Assembly (NCBI GenBank): GCA_022393335.1
Contig: JAJEKB010020319.1
Location: 139,732 to 203,731 of the forward strand
DNA length: 64,000 nucleotides
Direction of reading: 5' to 3'
Source: Macrotrachela quadricornifera
Lineage: Eukaryota > Rotifera > Eurotatoria > Philodinida > Philodinidae
Positions within the stretch are counted from its first letter, which is position 1, and each line of letters starts with the position of its first letter. The position numbers and the translations under genes are program-made. Of this stretch, positions 32,762 to 44,415 are shown piece by piece. The notes under the pieces are model-generated. The model was given only the letters and a program-made list of their open reading frames with translations. It had not been told where the DNA came from and did no database searches.

Positions 32762-33789
32762 AATATGAACAAGAAGTTGGAGAGAAAGCGAAAACTAAGT
32801 ACTATCTAATATATTCTTGTTTGAATAGTTTTGACTGTGTTTGTTTTGTGTTCATTGAGTACGTTTTCCGCATGTTTTTTTTAAATTTTGAATAAGATTT
32901 GTTTTTTGTTTATGTTTTCAATATGAAACTGTGTATGATATATTATTTTCAATTATGATAAATTTTTATTTTTAGTGGAAATGTATTGTTGTATGTTTTT
33001 GTTAAAATGGTATTATCTATCGATAAAGTGTGCTTCGTGAATTATGGCGATAAGATTAATTTGTATATTGTAATTTGATAGTATTGAATATATCAGAGAC
33101 ATATGAATGTTGTGATATTCTAATTGATTACGTAAATATATGAGCCACTGATGATAAACCTATGGCCTGAATAGGTGACTTATAATGTATGTAGAGTATA
33201 GAGATGTAAATTAACGGAGTATTCATATTGATTTATTTTTATATTATATGCGTCGATTTTGCAAATAATGTGTATTTAGATCTTTTATGGATATTTCACA
33301 ACGATAATACTACAGTAATTTTTATATCTTGTCAAAGTTTAACTTTATTTTAGTTTAAATAGATTGACTTGGTGCTTTGAAAAGGGTTCATTTACAGGAA
33401 TTTAACAATTTAAAGTGATTTTTGCACCATTTTGTGATTGAATCAATGATTAATTCTTATATAAAATTTATTCTGTTTAAAAGAAGAAAGATTAATTTGA
33501 TTAGATAAATAGAAAAAAAAGTTTGAAATATATTGTTGAATATTATTATATAAACTTATAAAGTTGAAACAAATAATATTGAAAATGATGTCCAAATAAT
33601 CTTGATTAAAAGCGAACATTTTTTTATCACATCACTCAATTTTTTTAATGAACCTCATAAAATTGAAAATGATGAAAGTTAAATTAGAATGATTCTCAAA
33701 ATCAAAAATTTTATTTATTTATTCATATTTAAAAGTGAATTTATTATATGAAATAAAAGAATCTATTGTGTTTCAATACACAATGGTTT
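32762..33789. other. AT-rich 3' flank of the NLR-like gene
   Basis: No coding sequence or transposon end recognised; strongly T-rich immediately after the stop. Confidence 0.5.
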
Positions 33790-34042
33790 CCCAGATCGCA
33801 CAATACGGTCCGCCATACGGCCGTAAAAGTGGTCGCAGAAATACGGACCGTCATTCCATTAAAATAGATCGTTTTTACAGTCCACATGTCATAGTATGCG
33901 GATGTATGTTAACGTCTCGATTAACATAGATTCGCATACTATGACATTTGGGCCCTAAAATGATTTATTTTCATGGAGCGACGATCCGTATTTCTGCGTC
34001 CACTTTTACGGCCGTATGGCGGACCGTTTCGTTCGATCAGGG
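33790..34042. mobile_element. Intact palindromic CCCAGGTC-family MITE
   Basis: It starts CCCAGATCGCACAATACGG and ends as the inverse, GATCAGGG. The central hairpin is ATGTCATAGTATGCGGAT with its inverse, around TTAACGTCTCGATTAA. It is the same family as 27337-28669 without the hAT insertion. The host flanks are TT on both sides. The frame 33735-33929 runs across it and is not a gene. Confidence 0.85.
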
Positions 34043-34054
34043 TTAGTAAAACCT

Positions 34055-35513
34055 AGGTCCACGATTACGACGATCGTAAACGACCGTATATGGGCGTTTA
34101 CACTAACGTGAACGTTCGTAAATGGTATAATTGCGACCGTAAACGCGTCGTAAATCACCCGTTTTATATGCCCAGTGTTACAGTCGTATTTTTGACGTTC
34201 GTATAGAGCAAAATACTGATACTGTGTACACTGAAACAGATATTGTCCACTCGTATTTTGACTGAAATGCTAGTATACTGCGTTGTTTACGTGCGTATGA
34301 CCTCGTATCTGACCGTATCTCATAAAAACTATTTGAGAATAAGGGCTTTTAAAGCCCTTTTTTAAATTTCTTTTAAACCTTTCTAATCATTTTTTAAATC
34401 TTTTTTCAGCCTTTTTTTTAGAAAATTCGTTTTTCATATAGCAAAGCTATGTCGTAAATTTCTGACTCATAAAGAACCCTTACAATGGCTTTGCACATCG
34501 ATTGACATGCGCGTGGGATTAAAAATACCTTATTCAAAAGTGTTTCAAGAAAACGGCTTTTTAAGCCGTTTTTTTCAGCAGAAAACCTTCTCTATGAAGG
34601 TTCTGATTCATAGAAAAGCCTTAAAATAGCTTTTCTTATAGATATGCATGCATTCAGAATGAAAAATGCCTTGCTCAGAGGTATCTGAAAAAGGCTTTAA
34701 ATTCCCTTTTTTGAGGTGTCAATGTACTTTGAAAGAATCATTGAATGATGATGAACCTGTAGCTCAATCAGTTATATATAGAGAGAGCTATTTGGCGCAA
34801 AACAAAACGGTAAATAAGTAAGAGGGGCAAAAGTGCTTTAAAAATCCTTGTATAGCGCTTTTTCAGTTCTTAATGTATTTTAGAGGTATCATTGAACGAT
34901 CATGAGAGTGATGAAAACGCATATATTATAGATTTTATGTATACATATAATGGAATGATCTTGCAAAACACCCTTCTTAGTACACCGAACACTATAAAAA
35001 CGTTGTGCAAGGCAGAATTTATGGTGGTCATCTACTTCATACAAATACAAGTATTGTTGCATGACCACGACTATAGGTGAGTATAGATGCATATTTCTCA
35101 TTATATATACATACATATCTTTTTCATATGTTAATCATTATAATAATGTTTCGGGAAAAATACTTTAATTCAATCAAAATTAAACATCTTTTAGATAATC
35201 TATTGTATAGTCGACCCTTGATGTGGTTTGTAGAGAATGATTAAATGAAAGTGTTTATTCTCTGTTGACACTTCTTTGTTTTTGATTCGTATACCACGCT
35301 CAATCCGTTTACAGTTGGAGTTTCGATATCTTACCATATCACGTAGTCACCGTTTGCAATCATCATGGTGTCACGAGAATTGCAAACGACAAATTTATAC
35401 AATCACTGTTTACGATGGTCGTAACAACATCGTAAAGCATCGTATATGGTTGCTGTGAACGGCTGCTGTTTTTTACCGTAAAGTATTAGTATACGGCTGT
35501 TTACGGCCAAGGA
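34055..35513. mobile_element. Probable element with CGTAAAC-rich subterminal regions
   Basis: Both edges are rich in the motif CGTAAACG or its complement: about 34075-34160 (GATCGTAAACGACCGTATA) and about 35400-35510 (TACGGCTGTTTACGGCCAAGG). They are in inverted orientation. The extreme ends CCTAGGTCC and GGCCAAGG are only roughly inverse. The interior holds two units of about 140 bp (34423-34565 and 34566-34700) sharing TTAAGCC and CATAGAAAAGCC-like blocks. No transposase found. Confidence 0.4.
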
Positions 35514-36118
35514 TGATTGACTCGGAGATACGTAGCTTTGCGATGTGTAGTATGATGAGTCGAATGAAGTAGAATATTTTACATTATGACTTACATATAA
35601 AACATAGATATGTTTGCAAGATTCATTTGAAGTCTAGAGTTAATTTATGAAGATTTTCCTATTCAGTTTTTGAAGCTAAATCTGGAAAAATTATTTTTCA
35701 AAAATCATAAAAAGAATGAAGTAGAAAATTATGCATATCTATGCAAACGATATGTTTTTGTCGAAAAATGACATCCTCACAATATTTCGTATTTTCAATC
35801 TGAAGAAAACATTTGCTAAAGCTAAAAATTAGATTTTTATAATCATCAGCTCGCGTTCTAAGAAATGGTATAAAAATAAAGAAATTTAGAAAATCTTTAA
35901 AATAATCTATTTTAACAATAGATTTAATTTTTCGATATGTACGATGTAATGATCAACTGGAAGAAGCAGTGTCACATGTATTTCAGATGTTCAATTGTAA
36001 TAATCTTATATATCGCAGAAACTCATATATAAAAAAGTTCTAAAGAGAAAGAAAACAGGATACAAAAATAAAAAGTGAGCATGATCGTGAGAGAATAATA
36101 TCGTTGTCGACAGACAGT
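35514..36118. other. 3' flank of two-TM gene, copy 1; duplicated at 62.5 kb
   Basis: The stretch 35645-35830 (TTTTGAAGCTAAATCTGGAA onward) and 35935-36020 are closely matched at 62565-62880, so the duplication covers the flank as well as the gene. No gene within. Confidence 0.7.
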
Positions 36119-36869
36119 TTAGTTTGTTGATTGTCTTATTATAGGCCATTGTATTACTTGATCATAAGAAGGAGGTGGCGTCTCTAAAGGTGGACTTCCT
36201 GGAGGTGGACCATCTGGAGTTCGAACTTCAGGAATTACTGTTGGCTCTTGTTGTTCTTCTCTTCTTAAAGGTGTTTCTAGTTGCTGCTGTTGTTGATTGT
36301 GTCGTGTATCTTTGTTTAGTAGTTGACAACATAGGTTCAGTATGCAAAGTATACAACCTATGACAAATAATATTATTCCACTGAATAGATAACCATATGC
36401 TTTCGACTTGAATGGTTTATCCCATTGCCAACCCGATTGATGAGAGGATGTTGCCTTTAAAGAACGATAACAAAAATATGTTTTATTTATCTAAAGAGAT
36501 TAAGAAAAAACCATGTATATATTTTGTAATTATAATCACAAATCTTACTTTATATTTTTGTGCTATATTCAATGCCTGAGTTTTTGATTCTACACTAATT
36601 GGAGATAACACAAAATCGTCTCTTATTTCACTTTTATTCTTCACTGTAATTTTCCAACGTGCTTGAAAATTTTTCCCGTTATTTATTATATCAATTGATT
36701 TAACTCGACATAAGCGAGCAATATATAATGGTGGCGTGTACCATTCTAAGAAACCAAATAGTAATAATATCAAAGCAAGAAAACAACAGATACAAGTAAT
36801 AGTTTTAACAGAGGAAGTCTGTGTTGTATTTTGAGTTTGTCTGATTCTGACGGGAGTGGAGGTTGACAT
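36119..36869 (-). CDS. Two-TM membrane protein with PPPSY motif, copy 1
   Basis: Two exons, 36549-36869 (107 codons) and 36119-36490 (124 codons with stop), joined by a 58-bp GT-AG intron in phase 0, give 230 residues. A short basic N-terminus precedes TM1 (ICCFLALILLLFGFLEW). A loop of about 110 residues follows, with KSIDIINNGKNFQARWKITV and, after the junction, KTYFCYRSLKATSS. TM2 is YGYLFSGIILFVIGCILCIL. The cytoplasmic tail is Gln-rich (NQQQQQLETPLRREEQQ), then Pro-rich, ending ETPPPSYDQVIQWP. The PPPSY is a PPxY motif, the ligand of WW domains such as those of NEDD4-type ubiquitin ligases, which suggests trafficking or turnover control. This topology (both ends inside, one glycosylatable loop) is inferred from charge. 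I do not recognise a named family. A near-identical gene lies at 63102-63854. Confidence 0.8.
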
Positions 36870-37862
36870 GTAATATGGTATGAATATTTGTTCTCCTTAG
36901 AAAAAAAAATTATACTCACAATTGAAGTGTATGCGTTTCTATTTGCATGAAGAGAGAGTAGAAAAAAGAAAAAAAAATACATCTCGAGTGAAAATAGAAA
37001 GCCAAAAAAGAAAAGGTAAGATGTCGAATTTTTTTTCTTTTTTCAATGTATGACTAACAATTCACATCATCATACTGACTGCATGTCTTAGATCAATGGA
37101 CAAAATCGAACAGAACACAACAAAGATCAAATCTGAAACTATATAAAATTTCAGTTTTAAGTAGAGAAGTATATATCTTCTTTATATAAAATTCGATAAG
37201 AAATGAAAAATGTACATAATTAAAGTCATTAATACAAGTCCTCTATTAATACTTTAATTAAATGAATGCTTTTACCGCCAAATTAACATATGATGCGTTA
37301 GAAAAATTTTTCTGGAAATTCATTAGTGAGAAATGGGAGAATAATTTCGACGAAACTTATTTGTAACAAATTAATTTCTCTCACTGCAAATGTCATGAAA
37401 ACCAGTATGTCGATTATGTTGATTTTGAAACATGTATTCGTCTAAAATCAGTTTCTTTGAAACTCCTAAAACATATCGATTTCAAATTATCAAGGTTAAA
37501 ATATTAGCAGTTGTTGACTGGCCTAGAAGGAGATATTTGATTTTTAAAATATTCACGATTTAGATATATAGAGATATAAAGATGCATTATCTGACTATAA
37601 ATAGAAGTCAGTGAACTTCCAACGATTAATATATATTGAAATTATAAACTGAAGATTGTATCTAAATCATTTTTCGATATTCAATTCTGTCCATTCCATC
37701 ATTTGAAAGCCGAACATCGGAGTTATTTACAGTAAAAATTTGATAAAAAAAACAATCTTGAATTAGTGGATATTGAAAATGAAAGTATTTAAGGCAAAAG
37801 CTATAACAATAGTGCAAAATGTAATACAATATATCATCAATATAATTATGCTAAGTATTATA
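36870..37862. other. Promoter side of two-TM gene and AT-rich spacer
   Basis: The first about 140 bp upstream of the start (to about 37010) are conserved with copy 2 up to the window end. Beyond that no gene or transposon end is visible until the TTAA at 37863. Confidence 0.5.
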
Positions 37863-37866
37863 TTAA

Positions 37867-38345
37867 CACATTGGGCACGATGAGATCCACCGGTGGGTTC
37901 CACTTATTTTTAAACAAGAAATTTAATAGAAAAACATCTTTTTTCAATTGTTTTCTTAGAGGCTACACATTATATGTCATCAATTCTGCCTCTAATACTA
38001 TTTAATCATTTATTACATAGTAAGATGTTTCTCATTAAAACAATCAAAATAAAAAATTTTTTATTTTCTTTGCAGCTGCCTGACCAATTTCTCTTGATTG
38101 TTGTTGTTGCCTGATTTTCTCATAGTAACCAGCACAACGTCTTCGGACATCGCGAGCAGATCCCTCTTTTTCTTCAAGCTGATGATCAGCGAGTTTGCGC
38201 TTCGTTTGACCTGTTGACTTCTGTCTGGGATTCGGTTTTAGCTTCTCGAATAGCATGTCAAACAATAAAGATCGGATGAGACTTTCTCCAGACTGTAGAA
38301 TGATCACTTTACTAGCCGCGTAGTTTTGCTTGTATATCATACACT
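37867..38345 (-). mobile_element. piggyBac-type transposon, 3' remnant
   Basis: TTAA (37863-37866) is followed by CACATTGGGCACGATGAGAT and GGATCTCA-like subterminal sequence with CCACCGGTGGGTTCC, the same end as at 42913. The minus strand 38044-38340 encodes the transposase C-terminus (KQNYAASKVIILQSGESLIR, then RRRCAGYYEKIRQQ). Upstream exons and the right end are missing, probably lost to later insertions. Confidence 0.75.
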
Positions 38346-39049
38346 GGCCTCCGATTAAGAGTTTGTAAAAAAATAGGAATCCTTAAAGGATTTTCTATAG
38401 AAAATAGGAAAAATATAGGTATACATTGTTTCTACTCCAATGTCTAACTATGTTGCTCACGCCACTCATGATTTTTTAGCAGAATTAGTAGGAATGGTCG
38501 GGGAGCTCTGAGCTTCCTAGGAATACCAAGTATCTGAACATAATCATGGTTTCAGTTTCAATCGTGGTAAATAAATACTTTATCAGTTATTTTGAAAGTT
38601 TTTGCCAAAAATATCACGCTATTTTTTTCTGAAAACACGATTTTTTTTAGAAATAAAAGTAAAAGAGAGACGAATGGACAGATTAAGATTTTGACGTAAT
38701 GGAATGGTTTTTTCTTCTTGCGATGTAGAAGCATTGATTTGGCAATATATTGATATTTAAATTGAGTATAATTAATGGATGAAACAACGGCGTGTGACGA
38801 AGCTGCACAGCAATCGTAACATAGAAAACCTCGTGCAAACTAATGATATACTACGTCGACAGTCATTTAAACATCATTAATATTTCATTTCATTCAACAC
38901 AAAAAAGACGCTAACTTTACTGATAGAATGGAATTTGAGTGCGATTATAAATTGATGCATCCGAATTAAAAATCTGAATCATCTGAGCAACCTTTTGGTT
39001 GCTAGTAAATGGTTCAGTTTCAGTTTTGGTTTTATACCCTATTACTTAA
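38346..39049. other. Unassigned repetitive spacer
   Basis: Contains AAAATAGGAAAAATATAGG motifs at 38380-38420 that recur at 40590-40670 in similar form, perhaps edges of a transposon that contains the 39.05-40.27 kb foldback. No gene. Confidence 0.35.
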
Positions 39050-40270
39050 CGGCTCTCACTCCAACTTCAAGAAGCAAAAACTGAAAATTTCAGGAACTAG
39101 TGATCCTGGTGAGATAAGCTTGTGATAAAAATTTCATCTCGATATACCTTAGTAGATCAAACTTTGGGTCGGTTTTCGTGCCTTCCAGGAGAATAGAAAT
39201 TATTCAGTCGTAGTAAAGACTACAGAGCTTGAGGTGATGTCAAATTAAAGCTCGTTTTTGTCCGCAACTTTTTATCATATAGATTTTTGAAACTCTTTTG
39301 CATTCATCTTTTATAACCATTTTACTGGGCAGGTCTGAAAAATATCAAAAAACCAACCGTCTGATGAAAAGTTAGCCCTGACTCAGAGCTTTAAAACAAA
39401 AAAAATATGGGATAATGCCTAAGGCCAGGATTGGGTGATTCTACTTTTCCTGCTGAGAAACCGTATTCTGAGAAAAACGCGGAAAAAGTTTTAGAAATGC
39501 GTTTCTACGTTGAAATCCGAAAAAAACATATTAAAATGGCATGTTAGTAATATATTTTATCGAACTTTTTTAAAGCACGTAATAGGCCACGTAAGTTAGC
39601 ATCATCTAACGTGATTAGTTTCTGGCGTAAAAGTGTTCTAATGTTTATACAAGTGACAACACAATTTTTCCAAAAGTAACAAGCTAATCAGGACTCTTGT
39701 CCATAGAAAATCTAGTTTTTTGAATAATTTCGAAGCGGAGATTTCATCATATGAAAATGTATGGAGCCTTCGTTTCCATACTGTGTATGGCTTTCCAAAG
39801 AGCAATCAGACTGGCAAAAATTAATTGAAGAAAATTTTAACTCTACTGCCATATTGGTCCAAAAATTTTCCGAGCTTTATCAAGTTTTTAATTTTGGTAA
39901 GCTATGTTATCGTTTGCATGAGCATTGAAATCGAAATAACTCGATTCGGACTCGGAACTTAACCGATATTTTTGTGTATTTTAAAGGTCTTCATCAAAGC
40001 TAACTTTTGTCCAAAGAGATTTTTAATACTTAATTCCTGGGCTGAGAAAAGTGAAAGTTGCCGTTAGTCGAGTGACAATTTTTATGCTTAGTTTACAGAC
40101 CTGTCCAGTAAAATGACTCTAAAAAACAAATGAGGTTGACTTTCAAAATTCTGTTGGGACAAAAGTTGTGCACTGGGTCTAGCTTTAATTTGACACCAAC
40201 CCGAGCTTTCTATTATTTCTTACGCTTGAGTTATTTCAGCCCAAACGGTCTGTTATAAATGCAAAATTCA
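39050..40270. mobile_element. Long foldback element
   Basis: GGTGATGTCAAATTAAAGCT (39233) to ATTTTACTGGGCAGGTCTG (39337) is inverted at 40095-40205 (CAGACCTGTCCAGTAAAATG ... CTTTAATTTGACACC). A looser inverted match extends outward from about 39165 to 40250. The 750-bp interior has no recognisable coding. Ends not fixed. Confidence 0.55.
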
Positions 40271-40780
40271 TAGTGAGAAGCAGATTGTCTTGAAAAATTC
40301 CAAAAATGTCTCGAAAAACATGATAATAGAATTAAACTTTACTGCCATGAGTCTATGAAAATCTGATTGTTTTTCAAAAAGCTATATATATTCAGAAAGA
40401 TAAGACTTCGGTACATCTTCATATAATAAAAACTCAGCTTCGATATTTTTTCGGAAAACTCGATTTTCTAATAGAGGCGGCCCTTAATTTAGAACCAAAT
40501 TGTTTTTTGAAAAACTTAGATTAAAAGTACATAAATAACTGTATAGATAGAAGTTTTCGAGCACTTTTCCACTTTTTTCGATATAATATAGGTAAAATAG
40601 GAAAATTAGTGGAAATATAGGACAAAATAAAGAATTTTGCTAAAATATAGGTTTTATAGGAGATATAGGTCGAATCGGAGCCCAGGAGAAGACCACTGAA
40701 TTATTTTCTAATTTCAATAACCATCTCCTGATTTTTTGGAAAAAAACTCATGATTTTTGAAATTTGGATTTGGCAGCCCT

Positions 40781-40872
40781 GGATAATAGATTCGTTCCCC
40801 ATCGTCCATTTAAGATCACACTAAAAATGCCGTATTGATAGTGTTATCTAGTGGTTGACCAGTCGATGACTG
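40781..40872. mobile_element. Truncated copy of the GGATAATAG MITE
   Basis: Nearly identical to 50437-50521 (GGATAATAGATTCGTTCCCC start, CCGTATTGAT-GTGTTATC later), but without the opposite arm. It sits next to AGGGCTGCC-type sequence that may be another transposon end. Confidence 0.65.
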
Positions 40873-41033
40873 GACAATTCGTCGCATACGTAATTAATTA
40901 TACAAAAAGTAATGTATGTAAGAGAAATTTTTATTGAAAGAAGGTTAATTCAATTATGCGTGCCGCATAATTTTATTCAAGAAAAACAAAAATCAACACA
41001 GAAAAAAAATAATACAAAAAAAAATAATTCTAT

Positions 41034-42577
41034 CTATATTGACACATTTGTCGCTAAGTTTTTCAAATATTCACCAAGATCAACAGTGCCGTAATCATCG
41101 ACTAAACGTGTAGTTCTTTCATCGAGTTTTTGATGAGTTGCTTTCTTCGGTTTCGGTTCATGATCTAGACAAATTTTGATTAGTCAGTTCGGATCTTTGC
41201 GGTTAACTTGTTAATTGTTGAAAGAGTAAGTGAAACACGTTGCGCAAATGCATTGTACCAACCTTCAATAGAATTATTAGAACGTGGAAGATTTTGACTT
41301 ACTCGATCATGAACATTCCAAAGTTCAATTGGAAATTGTGGTTTCTTACGGCCAGTACCTATAAATATTCATTGTATTTTTTTAACTGTTTATTAATCAA
41401 CTCACCTCTCTTTTTTCGTTCTCCAATCCATGTTTTTTCGAAGTAATTCAATGATTTGATCAGTATCATCGTCGGTGAAGTCGTCAGCCACGAGTTCAAA
41501 AGCTTTGATAACATCTAAAATAGGAACAAAAGCTGAAGCAATAAGTTTTTTAATATTTAAATGGAACGACTTATCCGCCTGATATTTGTTTTGTAAACTA
41601 TGACTTTGAATATTTCGTCAAATACACTGACCAGTGTGAAACAAACAGCCTAAAATACGAATAAATATAAAAGTTATTCATTGTTTTATAAATGATATAT
41701 TATTATTAACTTTGTGAACAACATTTGGAAATAATGAATTAATTGATTTTATTGTACCGGATTCGAAGTCAGTCAATATTGAATCTGGATTAAAACCATC
41801 TTCTTCCATGATACGTTCAAAAAACTGATTATAGTCAGATACACTCTTACCTATAAGCAGCCCATAAACCAATGGAATAACTTGTGATTTAAATAATCCA
41901 TGTCATGTAAACATTTGATAGAAATCATCCGGACAGACCTAGAATAAATATGATTTAGCTGTAACAAAAAAATTTCTTTTTTTTACTTTGAATTTTTCGT
42001 CCGCGAACCAATGTTTACATGTTTTCAATACTGATAAATTCCAAGTAGTACTAAAAATAATTAAATTATCGTCTTCATGAAGAATAAAATTGTCGCCACG
42101 GTCAGTTTGTTTTAAATCATCTGGTAGTCGATTGTTTGGATTTGCTTTTGGTGTTTGGCGTTGTCGACGAATTGTTCTTTGGAGTGTGTCAGTTTGTGGT
42201 ATCTGGCCAGCCGCATCTAAAGAAAAAAGTTTTAGTTCAGAATATAAAATATTACTTGTGGACTCTTCGCTAGTAAGAGCTTGAGATTTAATTTTGTTTT
42301 TTAATTCGATGACTGGAAGTTGATCAATAGTTGGTCCATGACAATGTTCAGTTGGTTCAGAAAGAACAGTATTCATATTTGGATCGGTGTGACAACGACC
42401 TAATCAATGATAAAAGTTAATGAAAATTTTACTTTGTCTTCATTTACCTTTACATTGCCGATTTTTACATCGAAAAACAATTTTTTCTTCATTTTGTCGT
42501 TTGACAGTATAAATGTAACCTTTGTAGCCAAGCATTGGTTTATTCTTTTCGCTTAAAAGTCTTTTTATTTCACACAT
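41034..42577 (-). pseudogene. FLYWCH/MULE transposase, spliced, with nonsense codons
   Basis: The minus strand shows a Mutator-like (MULE) transposase in exons. Exon 1 (42448-42577) carries the FLYWCH zinc finger start (MLGYKGYIYTVKRQ, FRCKNRQCK). Exon 2 (41987-42399) gives CHTD...EHCHGP and TLQRTIRRQRQTP, then CKHWFADEKFK. Exon 3 (to 41938) begins VCPDDFYQMFT and continues IPLVYGLLIGKSVSDYNQFF, DSILTDFESGTIKSIN, the MULE catalytic region. Later exons give LFHTGQCI, ELLRKNMDWRTKKR, IELWNVHDRV, SNNSIEGWYNAFAQRVSL and a terminus DLGEYLKNLATNVSI. TGA stops at 41903-41905 and 41618-41620, and a doubtful junction near 41685, break it. Introns are GT-AG and short. Terminal repeats were not found. 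Confidence 0.75.
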
Positions 42578-42912
42578 TGCGTTTTCAGTAGAAAATTATA
42601 TGAATAATATAAGTTAAGTGACATTGTTCTGTTTTTGGAATCTTTTATATTAAGTCTTTAGATTAATTGATTTTTCTCAATCTTCTCAAAATCCTATTAG
42701 AAGATTGGATTTAGCTTTCAAAGGATAACATGATTATCCAAAAATCAATGTTTATTTATTAATTGAAAAACAAATTTTCTTAAGTCAATTAAAAAAATAC
42801 ATAAGTTCATCTATATTAATTAATTATGTGTGCGACCAATTGTCCGTGCGCTGTAAGTAGTTAAATGATCGATAACATTGTTGGCTGAAATAAGTACAAG
42901 TGACGATTTTAA
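42578..42912. other. Spacer between MULE relic and piggyBac relic
   Basis: AT-rich, no gene or repeat recognised. It may include the 5' end of the MULE element. Confidence 0.4.
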
Positions 42913-43489
42913 CACATTCGAGACGATGGGATCCACCGGTGAACCCCACTATATTTTAACAAGATACTTAATAGAAAAACACATTTTTCTCATTTATCCT
43001 TTGGTGGGAGGTTACATGTAATGTGTCATCTGCTCTGCTTTTACTATTTTTGAAATCATTTATTGCATAGCGTGATGCTTTTCATTGAAACAATCAAGAG
43101 AAAAAAATTTGTTACAATCAGAACAAAGTTTTTGCTCCCTTTATTGTTGCATGACAGGCTTCTCTCGATTGTTGTTCCCTGTTTTTCTCGTAACAGCTAG
43201 TACAGAGTTTTGAACAACTTGCGCAGATCCTTCCTTTGCTTCGAGCTTGTTATCAGCGAGTTTGCGCTTCGTGCAGCTTGTTGATTTTTGTCTTGCACTA
43301 GGTTTGAACTTAAATTATCCAGTTCGTAGAGAAAAGTAACTGTCCATATGATGTTACAAACAGAAAAAAGGAAATAACGAGCCAGTATGGAATGAGAAGG
43401 CCAAGGAGTGCATTTGTTGAAAGAAGAATGGACAGGAAAATGGATTTATTAGAGCTATTCTCTATTAAAACCGAATCGCCTCGAATGTG
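42913..43489 (-). mobile_element. Non-autonomous piggyBac-type element
   Basis: Left flank TTAA (42909-42912) then CACATTCGAGACGATGGGAT. The right end read inward is CACATTCGAGGCGATTCGG, flanked by CTAA (43490-43493), a one-base change of TTAA. The minus strand still encodes a damaged transposase C-terminus (KPSARQKSTSCTKRKLADNK, then LEAKEGSAQ). Length 577 bp. Confidence 0.8.
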
Positions 43490-44024
43490 CTAAGGGGCAG
43501 TATTTTTTGCTGGTAATCATGGTGAAAAGATAGAGATTTGTAGAGAAACCTCGGGTAATTCGGATCAAAAATTTGAAAATTCATTTTGTTCTTGTTCGTT
43601 CTCATTCATTATACGTTCTATAAAAGTGATTTTTTTATCATGATTAGATTAAAACTAGAGGTACCCGATCAAAAGAGAATATGGTGGTCGTATGAAGTGA
43701 ACCAAAATTTGCGTGAGCCATACTAGAGTCCATAATCCATACTTTACCCATTTCTTGAATATAGTGCAAAAAAGCGATAGACATGTTTTCTTGGCGCTTT
43801 GGAGAATTTCAAGTTTTGTTCTCCATAATTTCCTGAATTACACAGAGATCCTACCTGTAGGTATTTGAGGACAACTGTATCAAGATACTTGCAGGTTTTG
43901 GAAGCCTATCTGAAGATTATCTTAAAGATGATATTTGAAGATTTTTGAGGATTATTTAACGATGCTACTTGTAGCTTTATGAAGACTACCTAAGGATGGT
44001 ATTTGAAGGTTTTGAAAGACTATA

Positions 44025-44415
44025 TAACGAGGTAACATACACACTAATAAATTGGTTTTTAAATTTTAATAATGCCAATTTGTAAAGCTTGCTGATTTAT
44101 TAACTAATATAATAGTCATTAGGGCCAACACCAGGTTTAATAGTAAATTTCTGAAAATCAAAGTTCGCATTAGCATATCATACTATATGGAGTCAAAGGT
44201 CAACAATAGTGAGATAGCGGTTAGTCTTTGAGTTTTGATTGAGACAGGGGGACGCAGATACTGAAAATTGTATATCAAAGATTTATTCATAAATGCGGCT
44301 GTTGACCTAAATAACTGTTATATTAGTTAATTACTCGACAAGCTCTACAAATTGGCACTACTAGAATTTAAAAAGCAATCTATCAGTTCGCTATGTTCCC
44401 TCGTTAAGAACACAT
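44025..44415. mobile_element. Nested palindromic MITE
   Basis: TGCCAATTTGTAAAGCTTG (44086) and TTAACTAATATAATAGTCAT (44099) on the left arm match the inverse of GTTAATTACTCGACAAGCTC and CAAATTGGCACTACTAGAAT on the right arm (44330-44375). The whole element is about 390 bp and sits inside the larger 43.66-47.47 kb element. Confidence 0.75.

Noticed and set aside
33900..35520. Telomere or subtelomere tracts suggested by CGTAAAC-rich sequence
   Set aside because: The motif is interspersed and inverted between the two edges, which fits transposon subterminal repeats better than telomeric arrays.
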